Source: an uncultured Psychrobacter sp.
GTDB taxonomy: Bacteria; Pseudomonadota; Gammaproteobacteria; Pseudomonadales; Moraxellaceae
Assembly: GCA_947495055.1 (NCBI GenBank)
Contig: CANLXO010000010.1
Span: forward strand, 1-64,000
DNA length: 64,000 nt
Direction of reading: 5' to 3'
Shown piece by piece: positions 26,427 to 34,640 of this stretch (positions are counted from its first letter, which is position 1; each line of letters opens with the position of its first letter). The translations under genes were made by a program, and so were the position numbers. Under the pieces are notes generated by a model, which was not told the origin of the DNA, did not search any database, and saw only the letters and a program-made list of their open reading frames with translations.

Positions 26427-27503
26427 CTAAAAGGTTGATATGCTTCTGATCGCAGACGAAGACGGCAACAACGCACTGAGCACTCGGTTCCAACGAGTTA
26501 GCCCTGTAGGATCGACATACACAATATCATTGGGTAGCATCTCAAAACGATTCGCTAATGGAAAACTTGTAATAGTCTGCATATCTACGTAATAAATTTT
26601 TGTGCGTTGATAGCCAGTATCATCACGAACCACATAGACTTTAGCAGCATTGGCAGTGTTAGAGTTGAGACCTGCAGACTCCCCTATAACCTGAGCCAAA
26701 TTGAGTCCTTGGTCTAATATAGGTACTGGCGCGACTCTACCAAATTCGCCTAAAACATATACTTTATTAGTATCAAGATCATCGATAAAGATTGAATCAC
26801 CATCTTGCACATAAATTTGATTGGCTGATGATCCTATTTCGCGAAGTGATTGTAGATTTATTTTGTAGCTTGTGCCATTGCGATTCAGGGTGATGTTATC
26901 AGAATCACCTGTAGGAGTCACTCCGCCTGCCATGGAGATTGCACTGTACAACGATACGGGTGCATCAGTAATATTAAATTCGCCTGATTTATTGACTTGA
27001 CCATCAATAATGAAGCTGTTGCCGGTATATTCAATCACTTTGACTTGAGGGTCCGAATATTTTAGATATCGTTGCAATTGACCTCGTAGTTTAGAGGTGA
27101 ATTGAGGAACACTCATGCCACTTGCTTTGATACGACCTATAAGAGGAATCTGAACCAAACCTTGCTGATCAACGACTAAACTTGCCGTTGAAGCATTAAT
27201 GTTCGGGTAATCTACAAGTATGATACTAAGAACATCACCCTTAGCTATACGATAGTCTGCGCGGTTAGAGGTTCTTACTAAACGCTGCAAATCCTGACTC
27301 GGCTGAACTATCCGTTTGGGCGGTAATGTGGTTAAAGTGAGAGGCTGTACCATAAACTCAATACCATTCTCAGCAGTGAAAACACCCACTGGTGGCAAAT
27401 CACCTACTTGTAATCCAGAATTAATAGTCGTTGTTGCACAACCAGATAGCAAACTAATCGATAGTAAGCTTGTTGTAGCCAGTAGCTTAGAGGATTGAAG
27501 CAT
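26427..27503 (-). CDS. wza: capsule export outer-membrane lipoprotein
   Basis: 358 residues. A lipoprotein signal peptide ends in the lipobox LLSGC (Cys about 22). A polysaccharide export domain (YRIAKGDVLSIILVDYPN, about 78-160) and two SLBB-type domains follow, then a C-terminal stretch that would form the outer-membrane helix. Wza forms the translocation channel with Wzc. AGGG lies about nine bases before the ATG. It is the first gene of the capsule operon, divergent from rluB, with a long leader region upstream. Confidence 0.93.
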   Translation of the reverse strand: MLQSSKLLATTSLLSISLLSGCATTTINSGLQVGDLPPVGVFTAENGIEFMVQPLTLTTLPPKRIVQPSQDLQRLVRTSNRADYRIAKGDVLSIILVDYPNINASTASLVVDQQGLVQIPLIGRIKASGMSVPQFTSKLRGQLQRYLKYSDPQVKVIEYTGNSFIIDGQVNKSGEFNITDAPVSLYSAISMAGGVTPTGDSDNITLNRNGTSYKINLQSLREIGSSANQIYVQDGDSIFIDDLDTNKVYVLGEFGRVAPVPILDQGLNLAQVIGESAGLNSNTANAAKVYVVRDDTGYQRTKIYYVDMQTITSFPLANRFEMLPNDIVYVDPTGLTRWNRVLSALLPSSSAIRSISTF

Positions 27504-27905
27504 AATAAAAGACCCTTACAAACTATAACAAGTAAACGATAACAGAACTTAGATAGCAACCGCTCTACAGTAATATGAGATAAGCTGAGCCTCATACTAG
27601 TGCTAAAAACAAGGTCATAATACCATAAGTGATTAGCTATTAAACGAATAACGTTCAATCTTGTTTTAAATGATAATAAAAAAGTAAGTCTTAACACCGG
27701 CTTACCTTTATATTCTGATAAGCTAATTAATATAATACTGATGTTCGCTAGTGATTAATAGGCAAACTATTTTTAGCTCATCATTTACTCGCTTTTCTCT
27801 TATGCCAAAGCTGCATTATTAGCATATTTAGCGTAGAATAGCCGCTGATAATTTTATCCCTACTACATTGAGAAATGTAACCCTAACCGACTCAAGGACA
27901 CCACT
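27504..27905. promoter_or_regulatory. divergent wza/rluB intergenic region (402 bases)
   Basis: AT-rich spacer that must hold the capsule promoter (minus strand) and the rluB promoter (plus strand). I see a hairpin with a U-run at 27675-27708 and a run of A/T-rich possible -10 boxes near 27720-27740. No JUMPstart-like element was recognised. The plus-strand end carries AAGGA about eight bases before the rluB ATG. Confidence 0.4.
27675..27708 (-). terminator. possible attenuator hairpin in the wza leader
   Basis: On the minus strand the arm at 27701-27708 pairs with 27681-27688 (core GTAAG/CTTAC, one wobble) around a 12-base loop and is followed by about six T residues. It sits about 170 bases upstream of the wza ATG, so it would act on the capsule leader transcript. 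The stem is short, so this is tentative. Confidence 0.35.
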
Positions 27906-28832
27906 ATGAAAGATGAAAAACTACAAAAAGCGCTAGCCCGTATGGGACTTGGCTCACGCCGTCAGATGGAAGAAGTGATTAAAGCTGGGCGTGTCACCGT
28001 TAATAATGGTCCTGCGACCATTGGTGATCGCGTCAGCCCTGGTGATGAGCTCCGCGTTGACGGTCGTCAGATCAAATACACAAACGAGAACGAAAAGCGT
28101 CGCCGCGTTATCGCTTATTATAAGCCTGAAGGCGAGATTTGCTCAGCTAACGATCCAGAGGGTCGTCCAACGGTTTTCGAGCGTTTGCCTAAACTAACTC
28201 ATGACCGCTGGGTCATGGTAGGCCGTTTAGATATTAACTCCTCAGGGTTGTTGTTATTCACCAATGACGGTGAGATGGCGCATCGCTTAATGCACCCCTC
28301 TAGTGAGATTACTCGTGAATACGCGGTGCGCATACTGGGCGAAGTCACGCCAGAAATCGCTCGCAACCTGACCTCGGGTGTCATGCTAGAGGACGGTATG
28401 GCGCAGTTTGAAGATATCAAAGCGGGCGGCGGTGAAGGCGTTAATAAATGGTATCACGTGCAACTCAAAGAAGGCCGCAACCGTGAAGTGCGCCGTTTGT
28501 TTGAGTCGCAAGGTCTAAAAGTGAGCCGTCTACTGCGTACGCGCTACGGTAGCATCGATCTACCCAAAGAGCTGCGTACAGGTCGTCATATTGAATTGGA
28601 CAAAAAAGATATCAACACTTTGACTGATCTGGTCAGCTTGCGTCCGCGTTACGGTACGGGCCTCCATGGTGCGGCAAAAGATAAGCAAGAACGCATCAAA
28701 AATAAGCCACTAAAAGCGCGGCGCAGTGATAATCGTAGTAGTACTAGCCGCAATAGCGAGAAGTCTAAAAGCAGCGCTAGTCCTGCAAGCCGTGGAGCGC
28801 GCAATACTCGTGATCGCAATGACAAGCGTTAG
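27906..28832 (+). CDS. rluB: 23S rRNA pseudouridine synthase RluB
   Basis: 308 residues. N-terminal S4 RNA-binding domain (about 3-60; LQKALARMGLGSRRQMEE), then the RsuA/RluB catalytic domain with the active-site Asp in GRLDINSSGLLLFTNDG. A C-terminal tail of about 70 residues is highly basic and Ser/Arg-rich. It isomerises a uridine in helix 80 of 23S rRNA during 50S assembly. The higher GC and different codon use compared with the capsule genes mark the end of the variable locus. A mobile element lies directly downstream. Confidence 0.93.
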   Translation: MKDEKLQKALARMGLGSRRQMEEVIKAGRVTVNNGPATIGDRVSPGDELRVDGRQIKYTNENEKRRRVIAYYKPEGEICSANDPEGRPTVFERLPKLTHDRWVMVGRLDINSSGLLLFTNDGEMAHRLMHPSSEITREYAVRILGEVTPEIARNLTSGVMLEDGMAQFEDIKAGGGEGVNKWYHVQLKEGRNREVRRLFESQGLKVSRLLRTRYGSIDLPKELRTGRHIELDKKDINTLTDLVSLRPRYGTGLHGAAKDKQERIKNKPLKARRSDNRSSTSRNSEKSKSSASPASRGARNTRDRNDKR

Positions 28833-28843
28833 TGTTTAAGCTA

Positions 28844-29135
28844 GGGCGTGTTGAACATTCAACCATGGCACTGCTGATCGCTGCCAGTTTATCAAAGCTG
28901 TGTTCCAGACACGGCGCAAGTTAAAGATAATGTCTAGACCTTAGCTAGACTTGCAACACACTGCTTATATAGAGCTGGGGGGCAATTTTAGCATCAGCCT
29001 GAAAGGACAGGACTCTTTTTTGCCGCTCCTTTGATAAAAATAGACGCTTAGAATAACTAAACTTACTATTTTTATCTTTGAATCGACTAAAAAATAGTCT
29101 CTGTCAGTGCGTATTTGTGAATGTTCAACACGCCC
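28844..29135. mobile_element. MITE-like non-autonomous element, 292 bp
   Basis: Perfect inverted termini: GGGCGTGTTGAACATTCA at 28844-28861 is repeated inverted at 29118-29135, and both ends are flanked by TA (28842-28843 and 29136-29137), giving a likely TA target duplication. No transposase gene fits inside; a 70-residue minus-strand frame runs through the right end but starts outside it and looks incidental. Size, termini and TA flanks fit a miniature element mobilised by an IS630/Tc1- or IS5-type transposase. The parent family was not identified. Confidence 0.75.
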
Positions 29136-29175
29136 TAAGTATTTATATCTTATAAGTTCTTGTCTTCTAAAAACC

Positions 29176-29211
29176 AAAAGCTGCCAGTGATAATGATCAT
29201 TGGCAGCTTTT
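29176..29211. terminator. bidirectional terminator between rluB and the unknown operon
   Basis: AAAAGCTGCCAGTG at 29176-29189 pairs with CATTGGCAGCTTTT at 29198-29211, with one G/T mismatch and an eight-base loop. A and T runs on both sides let it serve rluB (plus) and the convergent gene ending at 29236 (minus). The MITE separates it from rluB. Confidence 0.75.
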
Positions 29212-29235
29212 CTTTATGCATTTAATTACAAACCT

Positions 29236-29793
29236 TTAAATGTTCTGACTATCGATATAACTCTTCATTACTTTTAAATCTTGCAGATGATGTCGCTCTA
29301 CGCTCTCTAATAAGTTATCTAAGCGCGTCTCTATATTATCTAGCACTTGCTGTAATAGATCGTTAGCCTCGCTCTGTCTCTCATAGCGGTTTGTGTTAGC
29401 ATGACCGTCTATCGTCATGAGCTGATAGTAACTCGCTAACATTTCAGGCAGTCTTGTTTGTAATAGCTTGTTGACCACAAATTGTGATTCGCTAATCGCA
29501 GGTGTTACATTTTGCTTTTGCATCTGCTTTTGATAGTTATCATAGCTGACCACTTTATTATCAATGCGTTGTAGCTGGCGCAATTGACTGTTCGGTAAGC
29601 AGCTTAAATGCTCTTTGTTCAAATTAAGCTGCTGCCACCTTGTGTCATTGAGCAGTCTTGGCGTTTGCGAGTCGTGATAAGTAAGCACACCTGGAGTAAT
29701 ACCAACAGCTTTGTGCAATGCGTGCCAGCCTTTTCTGGCTATATAAACGGTAGCTACTGTACCTGCGACACCTATACCTATTAAAATACTCAT
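29236..29793 (-). CDS. unknown membrane-anchored protein, paralogue 3 of 3
   Basis: 185 residues. One N-terminal hydrophobic segment (MSILIGIGVAGTVATVYIA) suggests a membrane anchor. The C-terminal half (about 105-185) shares a pattern with the two upstream genes: QFVVNKLLQTRLPEMLASYY, then a variable linker, DLLQQVLDNIETRLDNLLE and a final helix ending in YIDSQ. It is predicted all-helical. It is the third gene of an operon with gaps of about 28-30 bases. I do not recognise the family; a distant likeness to XpaC-type helical domains (LPxxLxxY) is only an impression. Confidence 0.65.
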   Translation of the reverse strand: MSILIGIGVAGTVATVYIARKGWHALHKAVGITPGVLTYHDSQTPRLLNDTRWQQLNLNKEHLSCLPNSQLRQLQRIDNKVVSYDNYQKQMQKQNVTPAISESQFVVNKLLQTRLPEMLASYYQLMTIDGHANTNRYERQSEANDLLQQVLDNIETRLDNLLESVERHHLQDLKVMKSYIDSQNI

Positions 29794-29821
29794 ATTGGTT
29801 TACCTCTTACTCATGGACTAA

Positions 29822-30445
29822 CTAAATAGTGGTGTCCTGAGTACTGTTATCGTGCTCCTTGTCTAAACGCGTGGTTTGTAGCACTTGTACATCATTGTCT
29901 TGCGTAGGATTATCAAAACGCTGTTGCAAATAGCGATTGGTCACCAGCAGCTTTTGACCGTCTTGGTGATAAGACGCATTAAGCAAATCATCGAATTGGC
30001 TATTGATCGTTTCTAGTACATCAAGTAAGGCTTCTTTACCGGTGACATTGGAGTTTTTTATTTTTGTAGTATCGGCACGCGCGCCGTCTAGGTCATGCAA
30101 ACGGCGATAATCAGCGACCGCTTGCGGAATGTGTCTGTCCATCAAGTTTTGGATCATGATATAGGTTTCATTCACCGTGTCTTTGTCATCTATTTTGCCA
30201 TCATTATTGGTATCGCCGTAAATCAAAGATAGTTTTTCACCCTTGGTATTAATCTGAGTCAAAGCTATTTTGACATCGTCTGGCAGGCTCTTTTCTGGAA
30301 TATAGCCCAGTTGCGGCATAGCCTCGTATTCAAGCATTTTGGGCGCGCTAAGCTTTTTGATACCGCGATAACCCAGATAAATACCCGCTGCTGGTAGTAC
30401 CCCGTATAGGATAAACATTACAAACATAGCGGTCACTTGGGTCAT
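29822..30445 (-). CDS. unknown membrane-anchored EF-hand protein, paralogue 2 of 3
   Basis: 207 residues. A hydrophobic N-terminus (FVMFILYGVLPAAGIYLGY, about 8-26) is followed by a short linker and one canonical EF-hand loop at residues 78-89 (DTNNDGKIDDKD), with Asp/Asn at positions 1, 3, 5 and 9, Gly at 6, Ile at 8 and Asp at 12. The paralogous helical domain then follows (MIQNLMDRHIPQAVADYRRL ... LLDVLETINSQFDDLL ... RYLQQR). The loop should bind calcium. Side of the membrane and function are unknown. Confidence 0.68.
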   Translation of the reverse strand: MTQVTAMFVMFILYGVLPAAGIYLGYRGIKKLSAPKMLEYEAMPQLGYIPEKSLPDDVKIALTQINTKGEKLSLIYGDTNNDGKIDDKDTVNETYIMIQNLMDRHIPQAVADYRRLHDLDGARADTTKIKNSNVTGKEALLDVLETINSQFDDLLNASYHQDGQKLLVTNRYLQQRFDNPTQDNDVQVLQTTRLDKEHDNSTQDTTI

Positions 30446-30475
30446 GGCTTTTTCCTTTTATCGCTTTAATGGTCA

Positions 30476-31228
30476 TTAATTTTGCGTACGACTTTTGACA
30501 TAACGGTGCGTTGACGCTAGGCGATTGAGCACGGTTTGATGGAGCTCATCTAATAGCTCATCAAGCTCATAATCGATCTCTAAAAACAAATCAGTGAGCA
30601 TATCCCCTGCCGTCATACTGCCCTGCGCTATATTGTTCTTGGTGCGGTGCGGACTAAAACGCTGCAATTGCTCATAGTGATATAAGGCCTCTGGAATACT
30701 CTCAGTGACCAGCTTATCAATGACAAACTGACGCTCATTGTGCTGCTGCTGCTGTTGCTCGTTGAGCTCTTGACTCCACTCGCGGTAGCGTTTGAGCTTA
30801 CCATTGATACGGTCAAGGATAGCAACTGCCTCAATCGGCATCGCATTTAGAGTGGCTTCGTCGACCACTTCAACCAGTTCAGTCATAATCGGGCAGCGTC
30901 CATGTTTGAGATACCATAAGGTATCAGGATCAAAGGGAGGTCGATTAGGCGAGCGCCATTTGGCACGACTTGCCAGATATCTATCAGTGAGCGGCGTTGG
31001 TGTGCCGACGTTGCTTACTTGCGCTAGCGCATCACAGATACGCTCAACGCGTTCAGGTTCACGCAGTGGCGACACCAGCGTTTGCGCATCTAGGCTTTGC
31101 GAGTGCTCTTGAACTGGCGTCTTACTATCTATGCTAGCGGCCTGCTGGACATTTTTGGCAGCCGTAGTCGGCAAGTCATCTTGCTCTTGTCCAAATGACT
31201 GTAGCATTCTTGCCAAACTCAATACCAT
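30476..31228 (-). CDS. unknown soluble protein, paralogue 1 of 3
   Basis: 250 residues, no membrane segment. A Gln/Ser-rich N-terminal 60 residues, a middle region with a conserved-looking stretch (SPNRPPFDPDTLWYLKHGRC), a poly-Gln run in a helix (about 155-165), and the shared C-terminal domain (RQFVIDKLVTESIPEALYHY ... DMLTDLFLEIDYELDELLDE ... RYVKSR). It is the first gene of the three-gene operon. The common domain in all three implies duplication and perhaps a heteromeric complex. No known family was recognised. Confidence 0.65.
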   Translation of the reverse strand: MVLSLARMLQSFGQEQDDLPTTAAKNVQQAASIDSKTPVQEHSQSLDAQTLVSPLREPERVERICDALAQVSNVGTPTPLTDRYLASRAKWRSPNRPPFDPDTLWYLKHGRCPIMTELVEVVDEATLNAMPIEAVAILDRINGKLKRYREWSQELNEQQQQQHNERQFVIDKLVTESIPEALYHYEQLQRFSPHRTKNNIAQGSMTAGDMLTDLFLEIDYELDELLDELHQTVLNRLASTHRYVKSRTQN

Positions 31229-31406
31229 GACTGGCCCTACTCCTCGCCTGTTATTTTAATACTAACGTTTAACCAAGCTTGCGGCAGTTTTGCTTATTGA
31301 TTTATAGCTTGCAAGCCGTGACTTGATATCGTATCTTAACAGCTTTTTGCCCTGCTGCCAGTAAGCAAACGTCACCATTTCTCTCTGATTACTTGAGCAA
31401 ATTACT

Positions 31407-32009
31407 ATGAACGCCCCTGATTATCTCTCTGGTTTTTTGCTTGGCTTATCGCTCATCATTGCCATTGGCTCGCAAAACGCTTTTGTCCTCAAACAAGGGC
31501 TCAAACGCGAGCATATCTTTTATATCTGCCTATTCTGCGCGGTGAGTGACGCGCTACTTATCTCAGCTGGCGTGGCGGGTTTTAGCACAGTGACCGCCCG
31601 CTTTCCGCAGGTGGTAAGTATTGCCAAGATCGCAGGCGTGCTGTTCTTATTAGGGTACGGTTTGCAGAGTCTATACGCAAGCTTGCGCGTCTCTCATGCT
31701 TTGACTGTCGAGGGGCAAGTGGTGACTAGCCTAAAAAAATCCCTGCTACTGTGCTTTGGATTTACTTGGCTCAATCCGCACGTCTACCTAGATACCTTGG
31801 TGCTCGTTGGCATGGTTTCAACAGGCGCAAGTAGTAAGCTTACCTTCGCACTCGGCGCCGTCAGTGCCTCTTTTGTATTCTTTTTTGCGCTCGGATATGG
31901 GGCGAGGCTACTACAACCTTTATTTATCAAACCAAAAGCGTGGAATATACTGGACGCGTTCGTTGGTTTACTTATGTTTTATTTGGCGTGGCATTTATAC
32001 CAGAGCTAA
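31407..32009 (+). CDS. argO: LysE/ArgO family amino-acid exporter
   Basis: 200-residue inner-membrane protein with five to six helices. It has the family stretch AIGSQNAFVLKQGLKREH at residues 20-37 and the second conserved block FGFTWLNPHVYLD near 118. These exporters release excess arginine or lysine. The gene stands alone between divergent and convergent neighbours and ends in a shared terminator with the monooxygenase gene. A separate LysO-type exporter lies at 45728-46639, so arginine is the more likely substrate here. Confidence 0.82.
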   Translation: MNAPDYLSGFLLGLSLIIAIGSQNAFVLKQGLKREHIFYICLFCAVSDALLISAGVAGFSTVTARFPQVVSIAKIAGVLFLLGYGLQSLYASLRVSHALTVEGQVVTSLKKSLLLCFGFTWLNPHVYLDTLVLVGMVSTGASSKLTFALGAVSASFVFFFALGYGARLLQPLFIKPKAWNILDAFVGLLMFYLAWHLYQS

Positions 32010-32039
32010 CTAAAATAACGTGCAAAATTAAGACAATAA

Positions 32040-32072
32040 AAAAACCAAACATACTAAGTATATTTGGTTTTT
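32040..32072. terminator. bidirectional terminator
   Basis: AAAAACCAAA at 32040-32049 pairs with TTTGGTTTTT at 32063-32072, with ATACT/AGTAT-type pairing inside. A and T runs on both sides serve the convergent exporter and monooxygenase genes. Confidence 0.75.
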
Positions 32073-32094
32073 CTATCTTTTTAACAAGCTGGTT

Positions 32095-33477
32095 TTAAGA
32101 CGCTTTTTTAATCTTTTTAGATTTTACAAATGATAAATTCAAAAAATGCTCTAGTGAATCATCAGTAATATCTAACCATGGCTCTGGTAGCTCTGGCGCT
32201 AGCGTACCCGTTAGCGTTGAGCGATACGCTTTTTCTCTAAAGCCCATGATATTAGCAACTTTATCCTTTTGCCACTGCTTTAGGATATCGCCCTGCTTTT
32301 CAACCGCAAATTCTGGATAGTCGGTCGAGTTGGTCAAATCACGAATGTAATTGGCTTGAAACTCAATAGAATCATTAACGGTGACGGCTTTGTCATAAGT
32401 TGCTAACCACTTTTGCTCGTCGGCTTGTCGCGTCTCAAGATCTGGCAGCTCAATATCACCCACCATTACATCACGGGCGTACCACGCTTGCGCGTCAAAC
32501 ATATTAAAGGTGAAGTACTGATCCTGCATACCTAAATAGATAAGCTGCGGGTTTGGCTGCCAAAAGATGCCTTTATAAAGGTTGGCCGGATACAGACAGT
32601 TATGCGTCTGCAAACGTAATTCATCTGGCAAGAACGGGAAATGGAACAAATAGCCAGTACACATAATAATCGCGTCAAAGCGCTTACTCGTGCCATCAGC
32701 GAAATGCGCGACATCATCTTCAAAATGGGTGACCAGCGGTCGCTCGCTAATACCGTCAGGCCAATCATAACCTAGCGCTTGTGTGCGGTAGCTGATAGTA
32801 ACTGATTTGGTGCCGTACTTATAGCACTGCGTACCGATGTCTTCGGCAGAGTAGCTACTACCGATAAGTAGAATGTCTTCGTCTTTAAATTCTAATGCAT
32901 CGCGGAAGTCATGAGCATGCAATACGCGGCCTGGGAATACCTCTAGCCCTTCAAAATAAGGCATGTTCGGCGTTGAGAAATGACCTGTCGCTACCACGAC
33001 GTAATCGAACTCTCCGACTTCTTGCTCACCTGATTTGTGATTCATCACGGTCACGGTGAACTTTTGCGTGTCATCATCAAAAGTTACCCAACGTACGGGG
33101 CACTCAAAACGGATGTATTTATTAATGTCTTGCTTGTCGATACGGCCCATGATGTAGTCTTTGAGGACTTCACGCGGCGGATAAGACGGGATAGGTTCAC
33201 CAAAGTGCTCTTCAAAGGAATAATCGGCAAACTCTAAGCACTCTTTTGGACCATTTGACCATAGATAGCGATACATACTGCCGTGAACGGGTTCACCGTT
33301 TCTATCTAGACCAGTACGCCAGTTGTAGTTCCACATGCCGCCAATGGCATTTTGTTTTTCATAACATACTATCTCAGGTAAGTCTTTGACGCCTGCCAAT
33401 CGAGCCGCTTCAAACGCGCGCAATTGAGCCAAACCACTAGGACCTGCCCCTAAAATAGCAATTTTTGTCTTACTCAA
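32095..33477 (-). CDS. tmm: flavin-containing monooxygenase, trimethylamine monooxygenase-like
   Basis: 460 residues. FAD site GAGPSGLAQLR near residue 9, the FMO fingerprint FPGRVLHAHDF near 180, and the NADPH site GSSYSAEDIG near 205. The N-terminal region GGMWNYNWRTGLDRNGEPVH matches my recollection of bacterial trimethylamine monooxygenases, which convert TMA to the osmolyte TMAO. It starts with TTG at 33477, preceded by AGGAG six bases upstream. No transporter or TMAO demethylase gene is adjacent. Action on another amine or sulfide is possible. Confidence 0.78.
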   Translation of the reverse strand: MSKTKIAILGAGPSGLAQLRAFEAARLAGVKDLPEIVCYEKQNAIGGMWNYNWRTGLDRNGEPVHGSMYRYLWSNGPKECLEFADYSFEEHFGEPIPSYPPREVLKDYIMGRIDKQDINKYIRFECPVRWVTFDDDTQKFTVTVMNHKSGEQEVGEFDYVVVATGHFSTPNMPYFEGLEVFPGRVLHAHDFRDALEFKDEDILLIGSSYSAEDIGTQCYKYGTKSVTISYRTQALGYDWPDGISERPLVTHFEDDVAHFADGTSKRFDAIIMCTGYLFHFPFLPDELRLQTHNCLYPANLYKGIFWQPNPQLIYLGMQDQYFTFNMFDAQAWYARDVMVGDIELPDLETRQADEQKWLATYDKAVTVNDSIEFQANYIRDLTNSTDYPEFAVEKQGDILKQWQKDKVANIMGFREKAYRSTLTGTLAPELPEPWLDITDDSLEHFLNLSFVKSKKIKKAS

Positions 33478-33644
33478 AACTAACTCCTAATATTAATATT
33501 GGAGCGCTATCATAACATATTTCTATCTCTGCCGTTTGAGCCAGACACTTTTGGTAATGAATATTAAGACTGTATTGAGACAAGCTTAACTTTATGATTA
33601 AAAGTTTATTGATGATATTTATAAAAAATTGTTAGTTTAGAGTT

Positions 33645-34286
33645 TTAGATTAAGTCTGGAAATAGAGTACGTAGACCGCTGACGATAATCTCAATAGAGA
33701 CAGCCGCTAGTAGCATGCCCATGATTCGGCTCATAATATTCAGACCCGTATCGCCAAGCAAACGGCTGATACGACCTGCTGCCATAAGCGCAAGATAACA
33801 GAACAAGCTGATTAGTAAACCTGCAATCAATACTGCAGACACCTTTAGAATACCAGATACTTGCGAGGAGTAGATGATGACGGTTGAAATACCGCCAGGC
33901 CCTATCATCATTGGAATAGCGAGCGGTACAACGGCAGCAGCAGTACTTGGTGCAGCGTGTTTATCGTATTCGATGTCAAAATTCTCTTGATCGGGCTTAA
34001 CCGGATTGCCATCGCCATTCATCATATTAAGGGCAATCAAAAACACCAATATCCCGCCTGCCAGCTGAAACGAGCCGATAGAGATGCCAAGAGCTTTGAG
34101 TAACAGCTCCCCTGCGACGGTAAAAAAGCTAATGGTAATAAAAATAGTCAAGCAAGCGATACGCGCCACTTTACGTCGATTGATCATCGAGTAGCCGCGA
34201 GTTAGATCCAAAAATAGGGTCAAAGCACTAAAGGGGTTGATCAAGACTACAAAAGCCAAGATGATTTTGATAATTTCAGTATCCAC
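33645..34286 (-). CDS. marC: MarC family integral membrane protein
   Basis: 213 residues with six predicted helices. Family stretches are FVVLINPFSALTLFLDLT near residue 13 and PLAIPMMIGPGGISTVI near 120. A charged cytoplasmic or periplasmic loop lies between (NMMNGDGNPVKPDQENFD). MarC-family (UPF0056) function is not settled; it is not itself a proven multidrug resistance factor. Monocistronic as far as can be seen. Confidence 0.85.
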   Translation of the reverse strand: MDTEIIKIILAFVVLINPFSALTLFLDLTRGYSMINRRKVARIACLTIFITISFFTVAGELLLKALGISIGSFQLAGGILVFLIALNMMNGDGNPVKPDQENFDIEYDKHAAPSTAAAVVPLAIPMMIGPGGISTVIIYSSQVSGILKVSAVLIAGLLISLFCYLALMAAGRISRLLGDTGLNIMSRIMGMLLAAVSIEIIVSGLRTLFPDLI

Positions 34287-34482
34287 TGAGCGCTCACTTA
34301 TCTATCATAAAACTTCAGCAAAAAAATAAGGCCACCGTGCGTATGCAGCGGTGACCCAGTAGGTATTTAATAGCGCTATTATATCATAAGTACAAGCCGT
34401 GATTAAATCATTAACTTAGGCTAGCGCTCATTCATTTAATAAGCTGTAAGTTGTCGATAATTGATAGTTGATATAGTTGAAT

Positions 34483-34516
34483 CCAAATAAATCAGATACC
34501 CAAATAAATCAGATAC
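34483..34516. repeat. 17-bp tandem duplication in a 354-base intergenic region
   Basis: CCAAATAAATCAGATAC occurs twice, head to tail and identical. It lies in the stretch 34287-34640 between nadC and marC, which has no open frame. The same stretch holds a weak hairpin (CACCG/CGGTG near 34335-34352) just upstream of marC and a GC-richer patch near 34552-34590 in which TTGCG and CGCAA pair around a long loop, possibly a repeated extragenic element. Confidence 0.7.
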
Positions 34517-34640
34517 ATAGCTATCAAATCGCTCAATGAAAGTTTTTTTTCTTGCGTGCTGTGCCTACGCCGCTCGGTGCTGCGCAAAACAAATTTTTAT
34601 TTCACTGTATCGTTTCTATAGTGAATTACTATAGTAATAG

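Noticed and set aside
27504..27905. JUMPstart/ops element upstream of the capsule operon
   Set aside because: Searched both strands by eye; no match to the conserved core was seen.
28965..29177. 70-residue minus-strand frame overlapping the MITE
   Set aside because: Starts outside the element and crosses its right terminus; no ribosome site or recognisable transposase motif.
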